A DNA stretch of 64,000 nucleotides from Gemmatimonadota bacterium (GTDB lineage: Bacteria > Gemmatimonadota > Gemmatimonadetes > Gemmatimonadales > Gemmatimonadaceae): contig JADJRJ010000030.1 of NCBI GenBank assembly GCA_016712265.1, positions 1,178,001-1,242,000 of the forward strand. Reading direction: 5' to 3'. The first letter of the stretch is position 1. Each line of letters opens with the position of its first letter. Under the pieces are notes generated by a model. It saw only the letters and a list, made by a program, of their open reading frames with translations. It did no database searches and had not been told where the DNA came from. Position numbers and translations under genes: made by a program. Shown one piece after another: positions 25,151-32,961 of this stretch.

Positions 25151-25567
25151 ATGATTGCGCAGACCACCCGGTATGGCTTTGGCGTGACCCTGACCGTCCC
25201 GTATGAGGAAGCCACGCGTCGCACCCGCGAGGCGCTGGCCACTGAGGGATTCGGGGTGTTGACCGAGATTGACGTCGCCGCCACGCTCAAGAAGAAGCTC
25301 GATGTCGACTTTCGCCCCTATGTCATCCTGGGGGCATGCAATCCATCGTTGGCGCACCGAGCCCTGACCGCGGAGCGAGACATCGGCTTGCTCCTGCCCT
25401 GCAACGTCATCGTGTATGCGGGCGACACTGAGGGGACGAGTGTCGTCGCCGCGATGGACCCGGTCGAGGCCTTGTCCCTCACCGGTCGGACGGACATCGC
25501 CGAACTGGCCACCGAGGTCAAGGCGCGACTGCACCGCGCCCTGGCGTCGCTCGAGACGACGAACTGA
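25151..25567 (+). CDS. DUF302 domain protein
   Basis: A 138-residue soluble protein covering one DUF302 domain. Typical text includes GFGVLTEIDVAATLKKKLDVDFRPYVILGACNP, given here only by its ends (GFGVLTEID and YVILGACNP), plus DIGLLLPCNVIVY. The domain is widespread, its function is unknown, and it often accompanies efflux, DUF2892 or ArsR genes. ATG 25151 has GAGG six bases upstream. It is the only plus-strand gene in this transport region and is convergent with the efflux operon. Confidence 0.88.
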   Translation: MIAQTTRYGFGVTLTVPYEEATRRTREALATEGFGVLTEIDVAATLKKKLDVDFRPYVILGACNPSLAHRALTAERDIGLLLPCNVIVYAGDTEGTSVVAAMDPVEALSLTGRTDIAELATEVKARLHRALASLETTN

Positions 25568-25575
25568 GCGGCGCA

Positions 25576-25866
25576 TCAGCAGTACGTCTCCACGGGGAGC
25601 ACCGCGACATGGAGGTGCTCCCCGGCCGTGAGGGACGCCTTGTACTCTTTCAGTGCCTGCACTAGGGCCTCCACGCGAGCGGCCGGCACAATACTGAACA
25701 GGATCGTGCCGCTCCCGGGCCACGCGCGCGTGCCGAGCAGCGGCCCACTCGGTCCACTCCCATGGACATTGCGCAGCTCGGTGTAGCCACCAGCGTCATG
25801 GGCATCAAGCAGCCGCGTCAGGCGGTCCTCGTGCGGTCCACTGTGGATGAGCATCAGCAGCTTCAT
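25576..25866 (-). CDS. PII-like small protein of the RND operon (DUF3240-like)
   Basis: A 96-residue protein with the ferredoxin-like pattern of PII/DUF3240 proteins: KLLMLIHSG at the start, a glycine-rich middle (GSGPSGPLLGTRAWPGSGTILFSIV) named here only by its ends GSGPSG and GTILFSIV, and a C-terminal helix-strand (EALVQALKEYK, HLHVAVLPVE). Similar small proteins follow czcA-type genes. ATG 25866 overlaps the RND stop (ATGA) and has GGAGG four bases before it. Likely regulatory or metal-binding; it ends in Cys. Function unproven. Confidence 0.72.
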   Translation of the reverse strand: MKLLMLIHSGPHEDRLTRLLDAHDAGGYTELRNVHGSGPSGPLLGTRAWPGSGTILFSIVPAARVEALVQALKEYKASLTAGEHLHVAVLPVETYC

Positions 25867-28800
25867 ACGGCCTCCGGTGTTGGGGCGCGGTGGCGGAGCT
25901 CCCAATAGAGGAGCGGGACCACCACCATGGTCAGCAGGGTGGCCGCGACTGCGCCGAACATCAGCGCCACCGCCAGCCCCTGGAAGATCGGGTCAAGAAC
26001 CATCACGAGCCCGCCGATCACGACAGCGGCCGCCGTGAGCGCGATCGGACGAAACCGCACCGCCCCCGCTTCGATCACCGCCTGCCGCAGCGACCGTCCC
26101 CGGGCCTCCGCCAGCTGAATGAAGTCAACGAGCAGGATCGAGTTGCGCACGATGATCCCGGCCAGGGCGATCATCCCGATCATCGACGTGGCCGTGAAGA
26201 ATGCGCCGGTGATCGCGTGCCCCGGGAGGATGCCGATCAGCGTGAGTGGGATCGGCGCCATGATCACGAGCGGGGTCGTGAAGGACTGGAACCACCCGAC
26301 GACGAGGACATAGATCAAGATGAGGACCGCACCGAAGGCGAGCCCCAGGTCACGGAACACCTCGATGGTCACCTGCCATTCCCCATCCCACTTCATCGCG
26401 AGTTCGTCCACCGCCGTCGGCTGCACCGCGTTGTAGCGCGTGATCTCCGCCCCGTTGATCCGGACCGCGTCCAGCTTGCGGTTCATCTCCAGGATCGCGT
26501 ACACCGGTGACTCGATGGATCCCGCCACGTCACCGGTGACGTAGATCGCCGGGCGTAGGTTGCGGCGCATACGCACCGACGATGTCGTCCCGTGCTCCAC
26601 GGTGACAAAGCGCCCCAGGGGCTGCGGGCCAGCCATGGTCGCCACCGGCGTGGCGAGGAGGGCCTCGACCGAGGTCCGCTGAGACAGGTCAAGACGCGGC
26701 ACGATGGTGCCCGGCTCACGGGCGGTCAGGCTCGCCAGCCGGCCCGCCGGGGCTCCGGACACGGCGAGATACAGGACCTGGGTGAGCTGCTCAACGCTCG
26801 CGCCGGATCGCGCGGCGAGCACGCGGTCGACACGGAACGTGGCCTGTTGCTGCGGTGCCTCGATGGTCCAGTCGACATCCACGACGCCCGGCGTGGACTC
26901 GAACACCTTGCGCACCTCGGTGGCCGCCGCGAGCCGTGTGGCGTCGTCCGGGCCATACACCTCGGCCACGAGGGTCGAGAGCACCGGGGGACCCGGTGGG
27001 ATCTCGGCCACCTTCACCGAGGCACCAAAGTCCCGGGCAATCGAATCGATGGTGGGACGCACGGCGACCGCGATGTCGTGCGACTGGCGGTCCCGCTCGC
27101 CCTTCGGGAGCAGGTTGACTTGCACGTCCACGACGTTGGCGCCGCGGCGCAGGAAGTAGTGCCTGACGAGTCCGTTGAAGTTGAATGGCGCCGCCACACC
27201 GGCGTAGACCTCGGTGCTCCGCACCTCGGGGACCGACCGCAGGTAGGTCGCCATCGCCTCGCCAAGGCCCTGGCTGGTTTCCAAGGTCGTCCCTTCCGGC
27301 AGGTCAGCGATCACCTGGAACTCCGACTTGTTGTCGAAGGGCAGCATCTTCACCTGCACGGCACGCACCGCCACGAGGGCCATGGACACGAAGAGCAAGC
27401 CCACGGTGATGCCGTAGAAGATGTAGCGACGTCGCGGCTGTTCGATGAGCGGCGTCATGAAGCGGGTGTACCATCCGCCAAAGCGGCCACCCTCTTCCGG
27501 TTCATGCGCGCGGTCCGCCGGCGGATGTGGCAGCGCGCTGACGTGGCCACGCAGCAGGCGCAGGGCCAGCCACGGCGTGACAATGAACGCCACGGCCAGC
27601 GACGCGAGCATCGCAACGGACGCGCCGACGGGAATCGGGCGCATGTACGGCCCCATCATGCCCGAGACCACCGCCATCGGCAGGATCGCGGCGATCACCG
27701 TGAAGGTGGCCAGGATTGTCGGGTTGCCGACCTCGTCGACGCCCTCGATCGCCGCTTCCTCTGGCGTGGTGCGCCGCATCTGCATGTGGCGATAGATGTT
27801 TTCCACCACCACGATCGCGTCGTCTACGAGGATCCCGATCGAGAAGATCAAGGCAAACAACGTGATGCGGTTGAGCGTGTAACCGAGGGCGTAGTAGGCA
27901 AACAGGGTCAGGGCGAGCGTCACGGGAACCGCGACGAGGACGACGAGGGCCTCGCGCCACCCCAGGAAGAGTCCCACGAGGAGCGTGACGGAGAGCGTCG
28001 CGAGGAGCAGGTGGAGGATCAGTTCGCTGGCCTTCTCCGCCGCCGTCTCGCCATAGTCCCGCGTGACCTCGACGGAGACATCCGCCGGGACGATGCGCCC
28101 CTGTGCATCATGCAGGCGGGCCTCGACCGCGCGGGTGACCGTGGTCGCATTCGCGCCGGGGCGCTTGGCAATCGCCAGGGTCACGGCAGGGCGTGGCCCC
28201 TCGGTCCTGGTCGCGTGCGTCACGTAGTCCGTGACGTCCCCATGCCCTTCGCGGACGGCCGGGACGTCGCGGAGCATCACGGGCGCTCCCTGTCGCATCG
28301 ACACCACGACCATGCCGACGTCCTGTGCCGTGGCCAGGGGAGCCCCGATCGCCACACGCACGCCTTGGTTTGCGACCGCGAGGTCCCCAGCCTGCACACG
28401 AGCGTTGGACCCGCGGATGGCCTGGAGGACCTCACCCGGTGTCACCCCACGAGCCGCCAGCTTGGCGGCGTCCAACCACACTTCCACCTGGCGCGATCGC
28501 CCCCCGATGACCGAAGTCTCGGCAACATCGGTAATCGTGCGGACCTCGTCCTCCAGGTGCACCGCGATGGCCCGTAGCGCCTCCGCATCGTAGGCCGCGG
28601 ACGACAGGGTGAGCGTCATCACGGGCACGTCGTCGATGGAGTGCGGCTTGACGACGGGCGGCATGGCGCCGGCCGGCATCGCGTCCATGGACGACGCGAG
28701 CTTGGCATGGACGCGCGTGATGCTGCGCTCCTGGTCCTCACCGACCTTAAAGCGCACCGTCACCATGGCGTACCCGTCGCCGGACATGGTGTAGACATGC

Positions 28801-29042
28801 TCCACACCGGGGAGTTCCCACATGCGACGTTCGAGTGGACGGCCGATGGTGTTCTCCACCTCCTCGGGCCCGGCGCCTGGCAGCGCCGCGATCACGTCGA
28901 TCATCGGTACCGAGATTTGCGGCTCCTCTTCGCGCGGAGTCGCCATGATGCCGATCACCCCGACCGCGAGTGAAGCGAGCGTGACCAGTGGCGTGAGTCG
29001 GGACTGGAGGAACGCCCGAGCGATACGACCTGAGATACCCAT
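25863..29042 (-). CDS. RND efflux pump inner-membrane subunit (AcrB/CusA superfamily)
   Basis: A 1059-residue transporter with 12 membrane helices in two halves and two large periplasmic loops. Key features are the N-terminal helix, PREEEPQISVPMIDV, the central proton-relay helix GILVDDAIVVVENIYRH, and the late helix block SMIGMIALAGIIVRNS. It swaps protons for substrate and works with the fusion and TolC-like proteins encoded just upstream. The PREEEP/heavy-metal-like small gene neighbour fits an export role, but metal versus organic substrate cannot be decided. GGGAGC precedes ATG 29042. The gene follows the fusion protein by two bases. Confidence 0.93.
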   Translation of the reverse strand: MGISGRIARAFLQSRLTPLVTLASLAVGVIGIMATPREEEPQISVPMIDVIAALPGAGPEEVENTIGRPLERRMWELPGVEHVYTMSGDGYAMVTVRFKVGEDQERSITRVHAKLASSMDAMPAGAMPPVVKPHSIDDVPVMTLTLSSAAYDAEALRAIAVHLEDEVRTITDVAETSVIGGRSRQVEVWLDAAKLAARGVTPGEVLQAIRGSNARVQAGDLAVANQGVRVAIGAPLATAQDVGMVVVSMRQGAPVMLRDVPAVREGHGDVTDYVTHATRTEGPRPAVTLAIAKRPGANATTVTRAVEARLHDAQGRIVPADVSVEVTRDYGETAAEKASELILHLLLATLSVTLLVGLFLGWREALVVLVAVPVTLALTLFAYYALGYTLNRITLFALIFSIGILVDDAIVVVENIYRHMQMRRTTPEEAAIEGVDEVGNPTILATFTVIAAILPMAVVSGMMGPYMRPIPVGASVAMLASLAVAFIVTPWLALRLLRGHVSALPHPPADRAHEPEEGGRFGGWYTRFMTPLIEQPRRRYIFYGITVGLLFVSMALVAVRAVQVKMLPFDNKSEFQVIADLPEGTTLETSQGLGEAMATYLRSVPEVRSTEVYAGVAAPFNFNGLVRHYFLRRGANVVDVQVNLLPKGERDRQSHDIAVAVRPTIDSIARDFGASVKVAEIPPGPPVLSTLVAEVYGPDDATRLAAATEVRKVFESTPGVVDVDWTIEAPQQQATFRVDRVLAARSGASVEQLTQVLYLAVSGAPAGRLASLTAREPGTIVPRLDLSQRTSVEALLATPVATMAGPQPLGRFVTVEHGTTSSVRMRRNLRPAIYVTGDVAGSIESPVYAILEMNRKLDAVRINGAEITRYNAVQPTAVDELAMKWDGEWQVTIEVFRDLGLAFGAVLILIYVLVVGWFQSFTTPLVIMAPIPLTLIGILPGHAITGAFFTATSMIGMIALAGIIVRNSILLVDFIQLAEARGRSLRQAVIEAGAVRFRPIALTAAAVVIGGLVMVLDPIFQGLAVALMFGAVAATLLTMVVVPLLYWELRHRAPTPEAV

Positions 29043-29044
29043 GG

Positions 29045-30085
29045 TCAGCTCCCGCGGACCGGGGCGGTCGGCACGAGGATCACATCACCAGCCCGCAACC
29101 CTCCCAGGACTTCAAGCCGCCCCTCGGGACCCGCGCTGACGCGCACCCAGCGGGTTGTCGCCGTGTTGCCCGTCCGAACCACGACACCGGTGAGGTCGCC
29201 TTGGCGCCGGACGCTCGCCGCGGGAATGAGAATAGCAGACCGTGTGCCGTTGGGAATGCGGAGCGTCGCGGTCCCACCGGCGGCCAGTCGCCGCTCGCCG
29301 TTAGGCACGATGGCATTGATGGTGTACAGCCCCCCCGACGTGGAGGGGACCACGGCCTCAACGACGCCGCGAGCCACCGTCCCCTCGATCACCACATCGA
29401 CGAGCTGGCCGCGACGGAGCGTCCGCGCCTCCACGGGCTGAGCGGTTGCCGTCACGCGGAGCCTGGACTGGTCCTGCACGGAGACGAGCGGGGCACCGGG
29501 GGCCGCGAACGCCCCGGGATCGACCCAGCGCTGTGTGACCACCCCGGCCGACGGGCTGCGCACGGTGGCGTAGTCGGCGATCGCATCCACCTCCGCGCGG
29601 CCGGCTCGAGCGGCGTTCACTCCGGCCTCCGCACGCTGCAATCCCGCCTCCGCTGCGTCCAGTTGGGCTTTCGGTGCGGCACTGTCGGCAAAGAGCGCCC
29701 GCATCCGTCCCGCGTACAGCGCCGCTTCGTTGCGGGCCGCCTCGGCCGCAGCCATCGCGGCCTGGACCTGCGTCCCCTTGGCTTCCACGTCGCGCGCGTC
29801 GATGCGAGCCAGGACCTGCCCTGCTCGGACCACGTCACCCTCTTGTACGAGGATGGCCGTCACCGTCCCCATGAGCTTGGTGCTCACGGTGGACTGTGTG
29901 ATGGGCTCCGCGGTGCCTGGTGCCTCGACCATGGCGGTGATCGTCGTGTCGGTCACGGTGAACGCCGTGCCGGAGGGTACCGCCTCGGTGGCGCTCTCAG
30001 CGTGCGGCGCCGGGTCTCCCCCGCAGGCTGCCAGGATGGCCAGGCCAGCGCCGAGGACAACAGATGAAGTACGGATCGTGATCAT
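29045..30085 (-). CDS. RND periplasmic adaptor (HlyD/membrane fusion protein), lipoprotein
   Basis: A 346-residue adaptor with a lipobox (LAILAAC), lipoyl-like half motifs (GTVTAILVQEGDVVRAGQVLARID and SPSAGVVTQRWVDPGAF, named here by GTVTAILV and SPSAGVV), an alpha-hairpin with many Ala/Glu (about 100-150) and a C-terminal beta domain. It bridges the RND pump and the outer-membrane channel. The ATG overlaps the tolC-like stop (ATGA). Confidence 0.92.
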   Translation of the reverse strand: MITIRTSSVVLGAGLAILAACGGDPAPHAESATEAVPSGTAFTVTDTTITAMVEAPGTAEPITQSTVSTKLMGTVTAILVQEGDVVRAGQVLARIDARDVEAKGTQVQAAMAAAEAARNEAALYAGRMRALFADSAAPKAQLDAAEAGLQRAEAGVNAARAGRAEVDAIADYATVRSPSAGVVTQRWVDPGAFAAPGAPLVSVQDQSRLRVTATAQPVEARTLRRGQLVDVVIEGTVARGVVEAVVPSTSGGLYTINAIVPNGERRLAAGGTATLRIPNGTRSAILIPAASVRRQGDLTGVVVRTGNTATTRWVRVSAGPEGRLEVLGGLRAGDVILVPTAPVRGS

Positions 30086-31431
30086 GGGAGGGTATCCAAA
30101 CGAGAGAGCCAGGCCGGGGCATTTCCGGTGGCCTGCAGTCGGTCAGTGAGTGCGGTGATCAGTGCGTAACGCGAAGCGGCCTCGGCGAGGCGTGCCTGCA
30201 CTTCCGTGGTTGAGGCATCCAACAACTCCGTGATGGCGGCCAGCCCGCCCTCGTACTTCCGCGCGATGATGCGATGCGCGTCGGTCGCCTGCGTTACCCC
30301 GCGCTCCGCGATGACCAGGCGGGCGGCGGCGACCTCGACGGCGCTGCGGGATTGCGCGTTCTCAAGGGCGGCCTGGGCGATGGCGCCGTCCTGCATCGCC
30401 CGAGCAGCGGCTACACGACTGCTCGTCACCCGGCGTTCCGACAGCTCGGAGGCCCCGCTGAATGGGGACCACGACGCCATGAGACCCACCGTCCAGTTGT
30501 TGCGCCCCCCGAACGGCAGGTCGGGTGAGTTCCAGTCCAGCCGGGCAAAAGAGTTCACCCGCGGGAGCAGCAGTGCGCGCGCGCGATCGTGATCGGCGGC
30601 CGCGGCGGCAGCTCCGGTGCGCGCCGCTCGTACATCCGCGCGTTCCGTCGTCCCCAACGCCATCACCTGCTCGACGCTTTCGCGCAAGCGCTGGGACGAG
30701 GGCAGCGCTGCAGGCAGGGCGAAGGTGGTGTCCTCCGGCGTACCAATCGCCGTGGCAAGCCCTGCGCGTGCGAGCCGCGTCGCCGCGACCGCCTCGAGGT
30801 GCATCACCTCGACCTCGCCCGCCCGCACGGACGCCAGCATGGCGTCGCTTGGGGTCACCAGTCCATTGCGTTCCATGGACTGGGCCTGCCGGACGTGCGC
30901 CGTGGCGCTCTGTAGCGCGGTCTCCAGGGCCGTGGCCTTGGCCCCGGCGAGCACGGCCCCGTACCATGCGCGAACCACTTGTGCCGCTGTCTGGTTCCGG
31001 GACCAGGCGGCGACCTCGGTTGACGCGTCGGCCGCATGCGTCACGGCGCGGCGTCCAACCCAGGCATCGGCGTTGAAGATCGGCTGCTCGAGCACCAGGG
31101 CGGCCGCGTGATTCCCCACGGCGGACGGGAAGTTGAGGCGCGTGGGGTCGAAGTCTGCCTGCGCGATGCGGCGCTGCCGCAACGCGGTGCCGAAGGCCCC
31201 GATGGGGTCGGTGGTGCGCAGGTACCCCGCTTCCACGCGGGCACTGGGAAGGATGCCCTTGAGGGGGAGGAGCGTGTTCGCCCGGGCGGCATCGGCCCCG
31301 GCGGATGCCCCCCGATTGGCGTACCCACGCTGGTCCGCGCGGGCGATCGCGTCGGCGAGGCCGAGGCGGGCGGGTTGGGCGTGCGCCGCGAGTGGGGCCA
31401 GCGCGAGCGCGACGACGAGACGAAGGGTCAC
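30082..31431 (-). CDS. TolC-family outer-membrane efflux channel
   Basis: A 449-residue protein with a signal peptide (MTLRLVVALALAPLAAHA) and two OEP repeats of long amphipathic helices (about 27-230 and 240-435), for example LRESVEQVMALGTTERADVR. It forms the outer-membrane exit of the pump. GTG 31431 is the start. It is the first gene of the operon tolC-like, adaptor, RND, PII-like, and its promoter carries an inverted repeat (see next entry). Confidence 0.9.
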   Translation of the reverse strand: MTLRLVVALALAPLAAHAQPARLGLADAIARADQRGYANRGASAGADAARANTLLPLKGILPSARVEAGYLRTTDPIGAFGTALRQRRIAQADFDPTRLNFPSAVGNHAAALVLEQPIFNADAWVGRRAVTHAADASTEVAAWSRNQTAAQVVRAWYGAVLAGAKATALETALQSATAHVRQAQSMERNGLVTPSDAMLASVRAGEVEVMHLEAVAATRLARAGLATAIGTPEDTTFALPAALPSSQRLRESVEQVMALGTTERADVRAARTGAAAAAADHDRARALLLPRVNSFARLDWNSPDLPFGGRNNWTVGLMASWSPFSGASELSERRVTSSRVAAARAMQDGAIAQAALENAQSRSAVEVAAARLVIAERGVTQATDAHRIIARKYEGGLAAITELLDASTTEVQARLAEAASRYALITALTDRLQATGNAPAWLSRLDTLP

Positions 31432-31454
31432 AAGGCAGGGAGCAAGAGGTACTA

Positions 31455-31489
31455 GATATAACTATATGGTTATATCCCGACTCCTGCAA
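31455..31489 (-). promoter_or_regulatory. Efflux operon promoter with ArsR-type operator over the -10
   Basis: On the minus strand TTGCAG (31489-31484), a 17-base spacer and TATAGT (31466-31461) make a good sigma-70-like promoter 30 bases before the tolC-like start. Overlapping it is the perfect inverted repeat GATATAAC-N6-GTTATATC (31455-31476), an AT-rich island in very GC-rich DNA. Size, composition and position match ArsR/SmtB operators. The ArsR-type gene at 24474-24797 is the nearest candidate repressor. Confidence 0.7.
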
Positions 31490-31516
31490 GTCCGTTCCCG
31501 CTTGTCCCAACACGCA

Positions 31517-31548
31517 CGCGGGCCCCGGCGTCACGGCCGGGGCCCGCG
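31517..31548 (-). terminator. Strong 12-bp stem-loop after the SusD-like gene
   Basis: CGCGGGCCCCGG (31517-31528) pairs perfectly with CCGGGGCCCGCG (31537-31548) around an 8-base loop. It starts 22 bases after the SusD-like stop and before the efflux promoter. No U-tract follows, but the stem is very stable and separates two operons. Confidence 0.55.
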
Positions 31549-31569
31549 GCGTTCCTGTTGACGCCTCGG

Positions 31570-32958
31570 CTAGAAGCCGTTTACCTGCACACACCCCTTG
31601 GGTTGGGGCGTCCGCTGGTTGCACTCATCCGCGGGCAGCGGGACGATCGGGTACACCAGGTGGCTGGGCAACGCCTTGGGGAGCTGCGCCAACCGGCCGT
31701 ACCGCCGCATGTCGTGCCAGCGGTGCCCGTACTCGAACAGCAGCGAATACCGCCGGTTGTAGAGGATCTCGCTGACCAAATCGCCGGCGAAACCGGCGCC
31801 GAGGGGGGCGAGACCACCGGAGTTGACCCGTACAAAGTCCAGGTCCGCGATGGCCGCCGCGCGGTTGCCCAGCCCGTTGTTCGCTTCGGCGCGCAACAGG
31901 ATCAGCTCCTCGTTCTTGATGACCGGGATCGGGGTCACGTTGGTGGGATAGATCGTGAACCGCAGGCTCGACGTAACGCCCTGGTTCGAGATCGTGGCGC
32001 CCGTGGTGACCTTTCCGGTGCGGAGGTCTGGCTGGCCGTTCGCCCGCAGCTGGGCATCCGGGATGATCGACGGGTGCGCCGCCAGCGCGCGCGGCGCCGG
32101 ATCGAACAATCCGTTGGTGGCATCACCGGCAGACGTCGAGAAGACGTGGTAGACCCCGGTGGCCAGGGCGGCCGCCGTGGTCGCGGACGTCGAGATGAAG
32201 CTCTCGTTCAGCGCGGTGAGGGCGTCCGCCCAGCGGGTGCGGTAGACCTCGGCGCGCGCCTTCATCGCGCGGTTGAACCGCAGGAAGTTCGCGGGAGTGT
32301 TGAAGCCCGCGAAGCCCGAGTGCAGGGTGAACGGGAATGCCGCCCCACCAGCGGTGAGATGGGTCTTGGCCTCATCGAGGAGCGTCGCCACCCGGTTGAA
32401 GCCCTCTTCGCGGGTCACGAAGGGACCCAGCTCCCTTGCCGTCGGGTCGACCTGCAGCACGATCCCGAAGGTGTCCCGGACCCGCAGCTGGTCCAGAAAG
32501 GCCATCGCCATAAAGGTCTTCGTGAAGCCCTTCATCGCTTCCTTCTGCGGTGCCGTGTAGTCCGGCACCTTGTCGACGATGTCGAGGATCGTCTGCGCCG
32601 TGAGCACCTGTCGGTACGTCGCGGACCAACCGAGGTCCGTCCCGAAGCCGCCGGGGGTCAGTGGTTGCGCGAGAAAGGAGAGCACGAACCGGGCGTCCGC
32701 GACGTCCAAATTATATGACTCCCGGCCGAAGATCCCGAGGGTCGACGCGTATCCGGCGATCGAGCCACGTGCGCCGACGAGGAGCCCCAGCGCCGTGGTG
32801 TTCACCACAGCGGCCTTGGGGGCGGCGAGTAGCTGGTCGACGTTCGGGGAGTTGAAGTTCGGCACGACCACTTCCTTGCAGGCCGTGACAGTGAGTGCGG
32901 CGCCGAGCATGGCGACCGCAACGACCCGGCGAGCCGGGACCATCGAGGATGTCGTCAT
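31570..32958 (-). CDS. SusD/RagB-like surface lipoprotein
   Basis: A 462-residue lipoprotein (signal ending in LTVTAC) with SusD-type helical repeats: APQKEAMKGFTKTFMAM, KARAEVYRTRWADAL, EELILLRAEANNGLGNRAAAIAD (cited by its end RAAAIADLDFVR), and RRYSLLFEYGHRWHDMRRYG. It forms the lid of a SusC-type porin and binds the substrate, usually a glycan or peptide. It follows the SusC-like gene after three bases, the normal pair order. Confidence 0.92.
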   Translation of the reverse strand: MTTSSMVPARRVVAVAMLGAALTVTACKEVVVPNFNSPNVDQLLAAPKAAVVNTTALGLLVGARGSIAGYASTLGIFGRESYNLDVADARFVLSFLAQPLTPGGFGTDLGWSATYRQVLTAQTILDIVDKVPDYTAPQKEAMKGFTKTFMAMAFLDQLRVRDTFGIVLQVDPTARELGPFVTREEGFNRVATLLDEAKTHLTAGGAAFPFTLHSGFAGFNTPANFLRFNRAMKARAEVYRTRWADALTALNESFISTSATTAAALATGVYHVFSTSAGDATNGLFDPAPRALAAHPSIIPDAQLRANGQPDLRTGKVTTGATISNQGVTSSLRFTIYPTNVTPIPVIKNEELILLRAEANNGLGNRAAAIADLDFVRVNSGGLAPLGAGFAGDLVSEILYNRRYSLLFEYGHRWHDMRRYGRLAQLPKALPSHLVYPIVPLPADECNQRTPQPKGCVQVNGF

Positions 32959-32961
32959 TGC

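Noticed and set aside
26592..28577. 661-codon plus-strand frame opposite the RND gene
   Set aside because: It is a shadow of a clear transporter gene; His/Arg-rich with no domain.
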